From Crateriforma conspicua (GTDB lineage Bacteria > Planctomycetota > Planctomycetia > Pirellulales > Pirellulaceae), in assembly GCF_007752935.1 (NCBI RefSeq), contig NZ_CP036319.1, forward strand, positions 6,180,501 through 6,244,500: a stretch of 64,000 nucleotides of DNA. Direction: 5' to 3'. Both the position numbers and the translations under genes were made by a program. The notes under the pieces are model-generated. The model searched no databases. It was not told the origin of the DNA and saw only the letters and a list, made by a program, of their open reading frames with translations. Position 1 is the stretch's first letter; every line of letters begins with the position of its first letter. Shown here in pieces: positions 8,386 to 17,642 of the stretch.

Positions 8386-9960
8386 ATGTCACGCATCCCC
8401 GCCCTTCTGATCGTCGGCGTTCTTGCGTTCAGCACCTCTGCAGACGCACAAACCGACCTGTGGAACCTGGCGCAAGAACATGCGGACACGCATCGTTTTT
8501 CGACACTCTTCACGGCACAGCAGGTCACGTCCGACTTGGCCAACGATGACGACATTGATCAAGCGATTCGTTGGTGCCGCGAAATGGGAATCACCAAGGT
8601 CTACCTGGAAACGTTTCGCACGCAGCACTGGGCGGACTCACAAACCATCGCCCACGCTCGAGACCGATTTCGCAAAGCCGGCTTTCTTGTCTCTGGCTGT
8701 GTCACCACCACGCGGGTCGGCAAGATTTCGACCGGATGGGATCTGATTTCCTGTTACACGGCCAAGGAAACGCAACAGCAGACTCGCCAGATCTTCGAGT
8801 TTACCGCAGGCCTGTTTGACGAAATCATGATCGATGACTTCTGGTTCACCGATTGCCAGTGTGAACAGTGTGAAAAAGCACGAGCGAATGGGCGCGTCGT
8901 TGTCGATGGAGAAACGTTTGATGTCGACGGTGACCAGTGGAGTGATTATCGACGCGAACTGATGCTTCAGGTTTCCAAAAACCTTGTCCTGAAACCGGCA
9001 AGAGAAGTCAATCCGAACGTTTCGGTGATCATCAAATACCCACAGTGGTACGACAATTTTCAAGAACGAGGATACGACGTCGTCCGTCAAACCGAGGTCT
9101 TTGACCAGACTTGGGTGGGCACCGAGATCCGAGACGAATTTGACGAGCGTTGGGGCGGGCGTGGTCGCACGACCGCCTACTTTTTGCAGTCCTGGCTGGA
9201 GGGAATCAGCGGCCGAAAATGCGGCGGCGGTTGGTATGACACTCTCGGGACCACCCCCGCAACTTACCTTTCCCAAGCCAGGCAAACCATTTTGGGTGGC
9301 GCCAATGAATCAATGCTGTTCAACGCTGGAAATCTGCGTTTCAAAGATCCCGGACGCTCCGACGCGGAGGCATTGCAAGACGCCCTCCCCGAACTGTTGC
9401 GACTCGCCACGCAGGTCCGCAAGCGCCAAGCCATTGGCGTCACCATGTACAAACCACCAAACAGCGAGGGCGAAAATGAACGGCGTGTCTTTGAATTCGT
9501 CGGGATGATGGGCATTCCGTTTGTCACGACCGATCGCTTTCCGAATGACGCGGACGCCGCGTTCTTTTCGGTGCATGCATTGCACGATGCAGACTTCGTG
9601 AAGAAGCTTGCCCAATTTTTGCAATCCAAACGACCGGTGATTCTGACGGATTCGCTTGCGCAAAAGATCGCTAAAGATATCGACCTGTCAGACGACCACT
9701 TCTCGATATTGACGTTGGATGGCAATGTGGAAAACGCCTACTCATTGCCCGTCAAAGAATTATCGATGCTACGCGACGTAGTTCTCAAGCCGTTGAACTT
9801 GGCAATCACCGCGCCGCAGCGAACAGCCATCTATTGCTACAGTGACGGAAGCTGGGTCGTGGAAAATTTTAATGACAAGCCGATCCAAATCACAATCAAC
9901 GGTCGATCGCATTGCGTCGAAGCGAACCACTGGGCATCGCAGTGGATGGAAGAACACTGA
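8386..9960 (+). CDS. Exported TIM-barrel-like protein, possible glycoside hydrolase
   Basis: The 524-residue product begins with a standard signal peptide (MSRIPALLIVGVLAFSTSADA, cut before Gln22). The upstream in-frame ATG at 8314 would bury it, so 8386 is chosen. The body reads like a glycosidase-type barrel: 'CREMGITKVYLETFR' early on, then 'DEIMIDDFWF' followed by the CxCxxC sequence DCQCEQCEKA, which in related barrel enzymes follows a catalytic-face acidic loop. The last 200 residues resemble the beta-rich tail of such enzymes. I cannot name a family or substrate. It is divergent from the HzsA-like gene (278 bp apart) and converges on the CAP protein gene. Confidence 0.55.
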   Translation: MSRIPALLIVGVLAFSTSADAQTDLWNLAQEHADTHRFSTLFTAQQVTSDLANDDDIDQAIRWCREMGITKVYLETFRTQHWADSQTIAHARDRFRKAGFLVSGCVTTTRVGKISTGWDLISCYTAKETQQQTRQIFEFTAGLFDEIMIDDFWFTDCQCEQCEKARANGRVVVDGETFDVDGDQWSDYRRELMLQVSKNLVLKPAREVNPNVSVIIKYPQWYDNFQERGYDVVRQTEVFDQTWVGTEIRDEFDERWGGRGRTTAYFLQSWLEGISGRKCGGGWYDTLGTTPATYLSQARQTILGGANESMLFNAGNLRFKDPGRSDAEALQDALPELLRLATQVRKRQAIGVTMYKPPNSEGENERRVFEFVGMMGIPFVTTDRFPNDADAAFFSVHALHDADFVKKLAQFLQSKRPVILTDSLAQKIAKDIDLSDDHFSILTLDGNVENAYSLPVKELSMLRDVVLKPLNLAITAPQRTAIYCYSDGSWVVENFNDKPIQITINGRSHCVEANHWASQWMEEH

Positions 9961-10036
9961 AATCGCCCTAGCCTTCCTACGGCACGTTTTGTCGAAGCCT
10001 CCACCGTGTCGATCGGTGCACGCGTCTACCCAAGTC

Positions 10037-11872
10037 CTAAAACAGCTGCTTCAATCCTTCGTCGATCCATTGGACGAACGGGTCATCTTTGCTTTGCATC
10101 GCTGGTGAGACACGGTTCGGCCGCTGCACGTCGGCCTCCGTCGATTCTGGTTCCGCGGCATAGCGACCACGCGATACCTGATTGATCACCAGCAATGCGT
10201 CGTAGCTGGATATCGTTCCACTTCCATCGACGTCATAGAACGGATAACCGTGACCGGCCATAGAAACAGGGATCTCCGACTGCGTGGATCCAAGTTCCCT
10301 GCCAAGCCGATTGATGACCAGCAACGCGTCGTACGCCGACACGTCGCCTTCACCGCTGACGTCATAGCGATTCTGGGGATTGTGCTCTGGCTGAACGCCG
10401 ACATGAATAAATACTGTGGCGGGTTCGCCGACCCGCTGCATTTCATCGGCGACATCGTAGGTGAATGAATCTGTGCCAAGGAATTCCGGATCCGGAGTGT
10501 ACGTTGCGATCCCCGCCTCATCGATTTCGACGTTTCCGTTGTTGGCTGGCACACGAATCCGCATCGTCAAGGCATCCAATGGCTGATCGCCCACAACATC
10601 ATTGGCAAGCAGATCGATCTGAACCGAGGTGCCTGCCGCGGTCAACGCACCATCATCGTTCAGTTTCGGTGGTCGGGGCGCCTCCACAATCAAACGATAT
10701 CCGGGATGCAATTCGCCCGCATATCCTTCGACTTTCAAGACATAGACAGCCCCCGCCTCGGCCTGAAACAGCACCGATTCCTCGTCACCGTAATTCGTCG
10801 ATCCTGTAACGAACGCCTCATCGGCATCGTAGACCGACAAATCGATGTCGCCACCATCGGACTGGCCCTCTAGCAAGACCGTGACGGTGCCCGCCGATCG
10901 GGATTGCCACCGAAAATGATCCAAGTCACCGGCATGATCAATGGTCAGATCGTTGATCACAACAGAACCGCTGTCGATCGCGACAGCCTTGGCAAACCCA
11001 TCGTTGGGCTCGTACGAATCGGGGCCAATCTCCGTCATCCCCGTGACAAAGTCGACTTTGACATTTCGACCGGCCATGGTAACCCCCGACACCACAATCG
11101 GCTGATCAAGCCCTGCACCCGTCGCGGTCATTTCATAGACACCGTTGGGAACCGCCAATGCATACCCGCCCGACGGTCCTGTGACGGTCTCGTACACACC
11201 GCCATTTTGATTGCGTGCTTCGATTCGAAGCTCCGCTAACTCTTCACCGATCGAGTACATCCGATCAAAGTTGCCTTCGGCAAACGCCACGCCCGTCAAG
11301 AAGGCATTCCCGTTCCTGGTGCCGTATACCTGCGTCAGAAGATCATCGCCGTCGATCGCCACCGCGCCGACGCCGATCTCTCGAAACGAGTCATCCATGA
11401 TATTGACTCGGTGTGGAGGACTGTCGAACAAATTCCAGTGATGGAATTGCGTATCCGACTGATCTCCAAACCAACCATAAATCGCGCTGATGTTTTCGCC
11501 CCAGCGTCGAGGCGAATATCCGGATTCGCGAATGCGCTGGCCGGGATCTTTTCCATCCGGCGAAACGTGGTCGAAATACGCACGGTCGATCATGTCCCGA
11601 CTGTGACCGCGTGCCGCCGCAATCAATTGTTGATTGGGGGCCAAGGGTTGCTTGGGGCTCGAGGAAATCGTCCCTGGCGACAAACCGTCATTCAGCGGAT
11701 ATCCGGCTTGCGCGGCGGTCCCCAACGGATCAGCACGTGCCGCATTGACCAGTTCCAAGTGCAACTGTTCCTGAGGCGTCATCACGATCGCCGCCAGCAA
11801 CCGGCGTGATTCCATGGTTTCGAACCGCGGAACGTACCGAATCCGACACGCACACCGCACTGTTTTGCCCAT
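10037..11872 (-). CDS. Secreted CAP-domain protein with PPC, cadherin-like and dockerin modules
   Basis: The product has 611 residues from ATG 11872. Residues 21-28 read ESRRLLAA, the short N-terminal motif seen on many exported planctomycete giant proteins. A CAP/SCP domain follows (about 30-200), with the histidine of 'ARGHSRDM', the 'YFDHVSPDG' segment, 'WGENIS' and 'SPPHRVNIMD'. After a carboxypeptidase-regulatory-like stretch come a pre-peptidase C-terminal (PPC) domain opening with 'DSYEPNDG', a cadherin-like/Ig tandem module ('LLANDVVGD ... TYDVAD') and two dockerin type I repeats ('DVSGEGDVSAYDALLVINRLG' is the first half, 'DVDGSGTISSYDALLVIN' the second). Dockerin calcium loops suggest attachment to a cohesin-bearing or surface partner. 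CAP domains bind or cut peptides or lipids; the role here is unknown. Confidence 0.85.
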   Translation of the reverse strand: MGKTVRCACRIRYVPRFETMESRRLLAAIVMTPQEQLHLELVNAARADPLGTAAQAGYPLNDGLSPGTISSSPKQPLAPNQQLIAAARGHSRDMIDRAYFDHVSPDGKDPGQRIRESGYSPRRWGENISAIYGWFGDQSDTQFHHWNLFDSPPHRVNIMDDSFREIGVGAVAIDGDDLLTQVYGTRNGNAFLTGVAFAEGNFDRMYSIGEELAELRIEARNQNGGVYETVTGPSGGYALAVPNGVYEMTATGAGLDQPIVVSGVTMAGRNVKVDFVTGMTEIGPDSYEPNDGFAKAVAIDSGSVVINDLTIDHAGDLDHFRWQSRSAGTVTVLLEGQSDGGDIDLSVYDADEAFVTGSTNYGDEESVLFQAEAGAVYVLKVEGYAGELHPGYRLIVEAPRPPKLNDDGALTAAGTSVQIDLLANDVVGDQPLDALTMRIRVPANNGNVEIDEAGIATYTPDPEFLGTDSFTYDVADEMQRVGEPATVFIHVGVQPEHNPQNRYDVSGEGDVSAYDALLVINRLGRELGSTQSEIPVSMAGHGYPFYDVDGSGTISSYDALLVINQVSRGRYAAEPESTEADVQRPNRVSPAMQSKDDPFVQWIDEGLKQLF

Positions 11873-12141
11873 CGCAGTCTCCCGTCCGATCCCGGATTCA
11901 AATCCCAAGGACCATGCGACACGGTCCTGGATTCAAGAATTTATCCGACGGCCACGAAATCACAAAGAAAGAATTCAACCCGGCGAACGGTTCACTTGCG
12001 TTACCGGTGGCCAGCATTTCATCGCAGCAGCACCCGATTCGGAATCGTGGCCGCTGCACCACGAACATCATGCCGCACCGACCCGGTCGGCAGGCCGAAT
12101 TCCCACACGACCGTTGGGCGACGGCTAAAATGGCGTTCGCT

Positions 12142-12214
12142 GCGGGTGTAACTCAGTTGGCAGAGTGACAGCTTCCCAAGCTGTATGTCGCCGGTTCGAA
12201 CCCGGTCACCCGCT
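12142..12214 (+). tRNA. tRNA-Gly (anticodon CCC)
   Basis: A 73-nt cloverleaf can be folded fully. The acceptor stem GCGGGTG (12142-12148) pairs with CACCCGC (12207-12213), with discriminator T at 12214. The anticodon stem ACAGC/GCTGT encloses loop TTCCCAA, giving anticodon CCC at 12175-12177. The T arm GCCGG-TTCGAAC-CCGGT is intact apart from one G-T pair. CCA is not encoded. Confidence 0.95.
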
Positions 12215-12226
12215 TAGGCCGTTCCC

Positions 12227-12244
12227 CGCCGGTGAATGCCGGCG
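12227..12244. terminator. GC-rich hairpin between tRNA-Gly and the STAS gene
   Basis: CGCCGG (12227-12232) and CCGGCG (12239-12244) form a perfect 6-bp stem around TGAATG. It lies 12 nt past the tRNA end and just beyond the stop of the convergent STAS gene, so it could end transcripts from both sides. There is no T-run on either strand. Confidence 0.35.
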
Positions 12245-12263
12245 ACAAGGCTTGGCGTTGGAA

Positions 12264-12608
12264 CTAAAAGGCAAGCACGGCGTCATCGACGGTGTCGTAA
12301 ATTCCGAAAAGCTTCTCGAAGTGCACGACACGCAACACGTCTGTGATCGAGGAATTGACGGCTGCGAGTTTGACAATGCCACCCGCTTTGCGAAGACGTG
12401 AGTGCAACCTTACCAACGCTGCTAGGCCTGAACTGGACACATAGTCCAATTCTTCACAATCGATCACGACACGATTCAAATCGGATTCAATTTGGCTGCT
12501 GAAGACGTCGAACAGAAAATCGGACGTCACCGAATCCATCCGCCCGCGCAGGTGCACCACCAAGACGTCCTCGTTCTTGCCAACCACTTCGGTCCGATAG
12601 TCAATCAT
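12264..12608 (-). CDS. STAS-domain protein, anti-sigma-factor-antagonist type
   Basis: This 114-residue protein is a single STAS domain, the fold of SpoIIAA/RsbV-type antagonists that bind an anti-sigma kinase when unphosphorylated. The core runs from 'VLVVHLRGRMDSVTS' to 'VLRVVHFEKLFGIYDTVDDA'. The phospho-acceptor position is the 'DYVSSSGLAAL' loop, with serines 58-60. No RsbW-like kinase, sigma factor or PP2C phosphatase lies in the window, so its partner must be encoded elsewhere. It is 161 bp downstream of the radical SAM gene on the same strand and could be cotranscribed, but the gap argues for an own promoter. It may instead belong to a non-sigma signalling route, as planctomycetes use STAS proteins widely. 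Confidence 0.85.
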   Translation of the reverse strand: MIDYRTEVVGKNEDVLVVHLRGRMDSVTSDFLFDVFSSQIESDLNRVVIDCEELDYVSSSGLAALVRLHSRLRKAGGIVKLAAVNSSITDVLRVVHFEKLFGIYDTVDDAVLAF

Positions 12609-12769
12609 GTTTCAAAATCCTGAGATGCTGGTCCGTTTGAATATCGGCCCGTTTCGAAGACCAATAAAGTAGCCGACAAATGATCGTCGATGGCCTGCAT
12701 CCGCCGAATCTGGCCTGATCAGGGACAACCCTGGACAGTCGGACATCATTCTCGAATGGCTTGCAACCA

Positions 12770-14122
12770 CTAAACCAAGGTTCCCAGCGCGAGCCCGATG
12801 TTTCGATAGTTGATGTTGGTCCGATACGCGAACTCCGTGGCTTCCATGCTGCCGGTGGTTTCTAGTGTGCGTCTGGCTTTTGTTTTCAACGTGTGGAGAT
12901 CATACACCCGCTCGGTGCACTGACGGATGATGTCCCACAGTTCGTCCGGGGGCATTGATTTGGGACGATGCACCAGTTTGGTCAAATCGTAGTGTGCCCA
13001 ATCATTGGGAAAATTCGCGTACAGCAAACGCCCTTCTTCTTCGAGTCGTTGAAAAAGCCGCGTGCCTGGCAATGGCGTCATGGTGGTCAATTGCATCGCA
13101 TCGACGTCGCTATTGACCATAAATTCCGCACGACGAAAAAGGGCCTCCGGCGTGTCGCTGTCCATCCCAAAGATGAATGCCCCCAGTACAGCGATTCCCG
13201 ATGCGTGGATACGGTCAAAGGTTTCCTGATAAGCCGACGCACCCTTTTTCAAATTCAATCGTTTGTTGACCTCCGTCAACGCGTCGATGTCTTCGGCTTC
13301 AATCCCGATGAATATCATTCGGCATCCGGCACGCGCGGCCCAGTCCAACACTTCTGGGTCATCAGCCACGCTGATCGACGCCTGGCAAAACCAGGTCTTG
13401 TTCATGCCTCGGGCGACCATCCCCTGAAACAGTTCCAACGCCTGTTTTCGACAGGAGGCACCGTTGCCGATGATATTGTCGTCGACAAAGAAGACCATTT
13501 CGTTGTTCAGCGCCTCCAACTCATCCAGCACATCGGCGACGGGACGACGGCGATAGCGTCGACCGTTGTAGGCGGTGACCGAACAGAATTCGCAATCCAG
13601 GGGACAGCCGCGGGACGTCTGCACCGAGGCAAAGACATACTCATCGCTATAGATGTCCCTTCGTGGCGGGGCGACACGATCCGGATCCAACCATTGTCCG
13701 TGGTAAAGCCCGCGAAGACACCCGGCATCGGCATCCGCAAGCACTTGCCGCCAAACCGATTCGGCTTCGCCGACAACGACCGCATCGGCAAAACGCAATG
13801 CTTCATCGGAGCACATTGACGCGTGAATCCCACCCATCACGACCGGCACGCCCTGGTCGCGATAGATGCTCGCGATCTCGTACGCTCGATTCGCTGCAGA
13901 GGTGAACGCGGTGATGCCGACCAAGTCGGCGTCCCGGTATGAAAACGGTGCAAAGTTTTCATCCAGCAGCTCCACCTCCCAGTCGTCGGGTGTCAACGAT
14001 GCCAGAATTCCTAAGCCCAGCGGTGGAAACCGCGAACTTGGATTCACGGCAAAACCGGACCGAACATTGTTCACAGGGTTGATCAATGTCAGTCGTTTTT
14101 TCGTCAGTCGTTTCGGGCTCAT
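12770..14122 (-). CDS. B12-binding radical SAM protein
   Basis: The product has 450 residues from ATG 14122; an upstream reading to 14242 adds an Arg-rich tail with no domain character. The N-terminal third is a cobalamin-binding-type Rossmann domain ('RFPPLGLGILASLTP', 'LVGITAFTSAANRAYEIA', 'VVMGGIHASM', 'VVVGEAE'). The [4Fe-4S] site is CPLDCEFC with Cys173, 177 and 180, the CxxxCxxC signature of radical SAM enzymes. The 'FVDDNIIGN' and 'FCQASISVADDPEVLDWAARAGC' segments and the C-terminal part fit the HpnP/HpnR-like branch that methylates lipids or other unactivated carbons. A hopanoid role is only a guess, since no hopanoid synthesis genes adjoin it. It has no operon partner except possibly the STAS gene downstream. 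Confidence 0.85.
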   Translation of the reverse strand: MSPKRLTKKRLTLINPVNNVRSGFAVNPSSRFPPLGLGILASLTPDDWEVELLDENFAPFSYRDADLVGITAFTSAANRAYEIASIYRDQGVPVVMGGIHASMCSDEALRFADAVVVGEAESVWRQVLADADAGCLRGLYHGQWLDPDRVAPPRRDIYSDEYVFASVQTSRGCPLDCEFCSVTAYNGRRYRRRPVADVLDELEALNNEMVFFVDDNIIGNGASCRKQALELFQGMVARGMNKTWFCQASISVADDPEVLDWAARAGCRMIFIGIEAEDIDALTEVNKRLNLKKGASAYQETFDRIHASGIAVLGAFIFGMDSDTPEALFRRAEFMVNSDVDAMQLTTMTPLPGTRLFQRLEEEGRLLYANFPNDWAHYDLTKLVHRPKSMPPDELWDIIRQCTERVYDLHTLKTKARRTLETTGSMEATEFAYRTNINYRNIGLALGTLV

Positions 14123-14500
14123 CTCAAATTGGCTCCCAACGCCTTCACGTCGCGGGGGAGACTTGCGAGCAACTTCGACGCACCGACCGGATGGAGCAAT
14201 CGTTAGTAAAGCACGGGCCGTCCCATCAACACGACTGTCCATGCCAAGCGTCCGACGGCCCGCACTTGATTTGCTTCAACCCTGACGGAATGGTTGCCGC
14301 ATCTCCCTTCACAATCAAGCTTACCTGACTTTGGTCTCAACACACCTCCATCCGCCGCGGTCGGTGGGAACTGCGACCATCTAACACCAGTGCCTCGAGA
14401 AACCGGTGCCGTTTCGATCACTTGACAGCATGACGAAATGGTCATGATCCCAAGATCCAGCGGTGCCAATCCGATCGGACGGACAAAACAACGCCTCGGC
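14123..14500. other. 378-bp intergenic region, no gene seen
   Basis: This stretch separates the radical SAM start from the end of the response regulator gene, both on the minus strand, and should carry the radical SAM promoter. Open frames across it have no recognisable product. A small inverted repeat, CATGAC (14429-14434) and GTCATG (14441-14446), lies near the response regulator end and could be a weak terminator or a protein site. Confidence 0.5.
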
Positions 14501-15943
14501 TTAGGGTTCCGGAGTCGGGTCGCTTTCAAGGCCGTAGCTGCGGATCTTTTCGCGCAACGTCCCGCGATGAATCCCCAGCATCTCCGCCGTCTTCGCTCGG
14601 TTTTGCCCCGTCCGTTGCATCAAAATGCGAATCAATGGTTTTTCAACTTCGGCATGCAGTCGGGCCAACAAATCCGACCGGTGGCCGTCCGAGAGCGCAT
14701 CGCGAACCCAGCTATCAACATGAGCCGCCAAATCAAACGGCCGGTCGTCCGTCGGTGAGAGATCATGACGGGATGATGCCACTGGAAAATCGTCAACGGA
14801 TAGACGACGGCCGCGTGCCACAACCGCCGCGCGTTCCACCGCGTTTCGAAGCTCGCGCACGTTGCCTTCCCAAAGTCGATTCTGGAGATCGACGATCAGA
14901 TCGTCCGAGACCAAAGATGCCGGATCTGCGTGTCCCGCCAGCCGTAAGAAATGCTGAACCAAGGGTGCTACGTCCTCGCGACGTTGACGCAAGGGTGGCA
15001 GGTGGATGTGCAAGCCGTTCAAGCGATAAAACAAGTCTTCGCGAAATCGATTCTCACGAACGGCATGACCAAGGTCCGCATTGGTGGCCGCCAGCAGACG
15101 GACATTGCACCGACGCGGCGTCACGTCGCCGACACGAAAGTATTCGCGTTGCTCCAGAACTCTTAGCAACTTGACTTGAATGTGCATCGGCAAGTCTCCG
15201 ATCTCATCCAACAGAATCGTCCCCCCCTCGGCTCGTTCGAATAAGCCTTGGCGATCGTCGGTGGCGCCCGTGAAAGCACCTTTCACGTGGCCGAACAATT
15301 CGCTTTCGATCAAGTCTTCATTCAATGCGACCGGAGCGATGGGAAGATACGGCTTGTCGGCACGGTCGCTATGTTTGTGGATTGCCGCTGCCACCAACTC
15401 CTTTCCCGTTCCCGTTTCCCCCGTGATCAACACGCTTAAATCGCTGGATGCCACCAAAGCGATCTGGCGAAACACGTGCTGAATCGCTGCAGAGACGCCG
15501 ACAATATCGTTGGCCCCGCTGGCAGTCGGTGAAGTCACGGATGCACTGGTGACCGCGGGCCGACGAAGTGCGTTCTTACAGACCCGCCGTGCGTCTTCCA
15601 AACGGAACGGTTTCACCAGATAGTCGCTGGCGCCTTGACGAACGGCGGCAACCGCGGTGTCCAAGTCACCAAAGGCCGTCATGATGACAACGGGCGCCTC
15701 GTTGGTCACGGATCGAAACTTGGGGAGCGCCGAGATACCGTCTTCTTTCGGCAGCCTGACGTCCAACAGAATCAAATCGGGCGCACGGTCCGACGCAAGT
15801 TCCAAGCCTTCCTCCGCCGAAGATGCAGTTCGGACGTGGTGTCCCTGTTCCTCCAACATCCGCTGAAACGCCCAACAAATCGACGGTTCATCATCAACCA
15901 CCAAGACATCGGCCGGTGCGTTTCCTGAATCGTTCGTCGTCAT
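14501..15943 (-). CDS. Sigma-54-dependent response regulator (NtrC family)
   Basis: This 480-residue protein has the three-part NtrC layout. The receiver domain (about 12-125) carries the acidic pair in 'VVDDEP', phospho-acceptor Asp61 and Lys111. The AAA domain holds Walker A GETGTGKE (174-181) and the GAFTGA loop at 222-227, which contacts sigma-54, so the protein is an activator of sigma-54 promoters. The C-terminus ends in a Fis-type helix-turn-helix ('NRAKTAEMLGIHRGTLREKI'). Its ATG overlaps the stop of the histidine kinase gene as ATGA, marking a coupled two-component pair. The signal and targets are unknown; the divergent DUF1559 gene is one candidate by position only. Confidence 0.95.
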   Translation of the reverse strand: MTTNDSGNAPADVLVVDDEPSICWAFQRMLEEQGHHVRTASSAEEGLELASDRAPDLILLDVRLPKEDGISALPKFRSVTNEAPVVIMTAFGDLDTAVAAVRQGASDYLVKPFRLEDARRVCKNALRRPAVTSASVTSPTASGANDIVGVSAAIQHVFRQIALVASSDLSVLITGETGTGKELVAAAIHKHSDRADKPYLPIAPVALNEDLIESELFGHVKGAFTGATDDRQGLFERAEGGTILLDEIGDLPMHIQVKLLRVLEQREYFRVGDVTPRRCNVRLLAATNADLGHAVRENRFREDLFYRLNGLHIHLPPLRQRREDVAPLVQHFLRLAGHADPASLVSDDLIVDLQNRLWEGNVRELRNAVERAAVVARGRRLSVDDFPVASSRHDLSPTDDRPFDLAAHVDSWVRDALSDGHRSDLLARLHAEVEKPLIRILMQRTGQNRAKTAEMLGIHRGTLREKIRSYGLESDPTPEP

Positions 15944-17352
15944 TTCGGCTTGGTCGCTTTCACGGCACAGAAGAATTCAAAGATCGTTCCGGATGTGCCA
16001 TCATCGCGGCCACGACAATCGATTTGCCCCCCCAAATCGTCGACGCATCGCTGTGCCAACGGCAACCCCAACCCCATCCCTTCGGGTTTGGACGTCACAA
16101 ACGGTTCAAACAACCGATCAGCGACCACGGGATCGATCCCCGGTCCATTATCAATGACCTGGACGCGGCATTGTTCCGCCTGTCCGTCGCTCCGTCCCGA
16201 CGCCACACGAATCTCCACAACGCTTGCCACCTGCAGGGCGTTCAGCACCAGATTCGAAACCGCGACACAGAACGATGATCCGTTGCTGACCCATCGCCCC
16301 CCGGTCTCCGGGGCGACATCCCAAATCAGCTTGACCCGCAAGTGTTGCGCGACGGGCCGGTGAGTGGAACGAAGATCGTCGATACATTGTGTGATCGTCG
16401 CGGGCTTGGCATCGGGGGCCCCCGCGCCGGCGGCCCCCAAGGACAACAGCCGCTGGATATAGTTTTCGGCTTGTTGAATCTGGTCGACCGCAACATCAAT
16501 GTCCTGCTGGTCTTCGATGGGACACGACGATTGATGTAACTCCATCGCCATGCGAGCGCCGGTCAGCGTGTTGCGTAATTGGTGCGCCATACCGCCGGAT
16601 ATCTGATGCAACAGCTTTTCGCCTTGCTGGGCATGCACCTGTTGCCACAATTGATCCAATTGGCCGGCCATCACGTTGGCAGCCCTAGACAATCGCCCCA
16701 GTTCATCGTTGTTGGCATCTTCCAGCCGCGCGTCAAAGTCACCTTGGGCGATCCGTTCCACGTGCTGTTGCAGCCGGTTCAAACGTCGAATCATTCCCAC
16801 AAGGATGGTCCAAATCCCCACACATACGACCACGATCGTGGACAAGCCGGTCGCCAAAGGAAACAAGGCGGCTTGCCGTGCAGCCGCGTCGACCTTGGAC
16901 CGGGGAAACAGAACGGCAACCGATGCGACGCCGTCCACACGATAACCGGATTGGACACGGTGAAAGGCTCGAGCCATGAACCGGACACCTTCGCATCGGA
17001 TGGGATGCCAGCCGGAATCCAAGGGACGCAACGCTTGAAACTGCCCGATGTCTTGGTCATCAATGGGCAAGGTTGCCGAAACCAAATTTCCTTCGGCATC
17101 CAAAGTCACCCACTGCGTCTTGGTCAAACCCGAAAGCGATTCCAGCACCGTTGAATTCAGGGGAAAAGTCGACCGCGCCACGGTGGATTCGATCGAGGCA
17201 AAACGCTCTTCCATTTCCAGCAAAGCCGATTTCTGGCCGAACCACCACGACGCCGCGGTAACCAACAATGCCGCCGCCGTCGCCACGCCCAGCAGAGGTG
17301 CCAAGACGCGAATCTGAAGCGAATCACGGTGACGGTTTGCCAAAGAAATCAC
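15940..17352 (-). CDS. Membrane sensor histidine kinase
   Basis: The kinase partners the NtrC-type regulator. The frame runs open from a TTG at 17451, but the GTG at 17352 gives a natural N-terminus just before the first membrane segment, so about 470 residues are proposed. A first transmembrane helix ('LGVATAAALLVTAASWWF') is followed by a periplasmic sensor region of about 125 residues, a second helix ('GLSTIVVVCVGIWTILVGMI') and a HAMP segment ('RIAQGDFDARL'). The dimerisation site has the phospho-accepting His in 'GMAHQLRNTLTG' (about residue 257). The ATPase domain shows 'NLVLNALQVA' (N box), 'DNGPGIDP' and 'GMGLGLPLAQ' (G boxes). The sensed signal is not evident. Start codon uncertain. 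Confidence 0.9.
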   Translation of the reverse strand: MISLANRHRDSLQIRVLAPLLGVATAAALLVTAASWWFGQKSALLEMEERFASIESTVARSTFPLNSTVLESLSGLTKTQWVTLDAEGNLVSATLPIDDQDIGQFQALRPLDSGWHPIRCEGVRFMARAFHRVQSGYRVDGVASVAVLFPRSKVDAAARQAALFPLATGLSTIVVVCVGIWTILVGMIRRLNRLQQHVERIAQGDFDARLEDANNDELGRLSRAANVMAGQLDQLWQQVHAQQGEKLLHQISGGMAHQLRNTLTGARMAMELHQSSCPIEDQQDIDVAVDQIQQAENYIQRLLSLGAAGAGAPDAKPATITQCIDDLRSTHRPVAQHLRVKLIWDVAPETGGRWVSNGSSFCVAVSNLVLNALQVASVVEIRVASGRSDGQAEQCRVQVIDNGPGIDPVVADRLFEPFVTSKPEGMGLGLPLAQRCVDDLGGQIDCRGRDDGTSGTIFEFFCAVKATKPK

Positions 17353-17642
17353 AAGTCGCGTTGAGCCGGGTGCGGGAATGATCGTCCAACCATCATTCTG
17401 ACATGCCAGAATCGGATTGCGATGCCGCTTGCCGAGTAACCACCGATGCAAATTTGTCCGGCGGCGATGGCAAATCCGCCGCCGGCAACCCTCATGGGCT
17501 ACGAATGCTATGGGCTTTCATGCGACTTGCCCGAGATTCCTCGCTCTGGTCGTCGCCAATGGCATTGGTACGACGGTTGCAATGTGCGGCGGGATCGACA
17601 ACGTCAGCGACTTTGATCTCCTTCCAACCGTTTTCGCCCGAT

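Noticed and set aside
12968-13819. 283-residue plus-strand frame
   Set aside because: Antisense to the radical SAM gene with its clear CxxxCxxC motif; composition is typical of a shadow.
14203-14529. 108-residue frame in the gap before the radical SAM gene
   Set aside because: Overlaps the end of the response regulator and has Arg/Pro-rich random composition; no start signal or homology seen.
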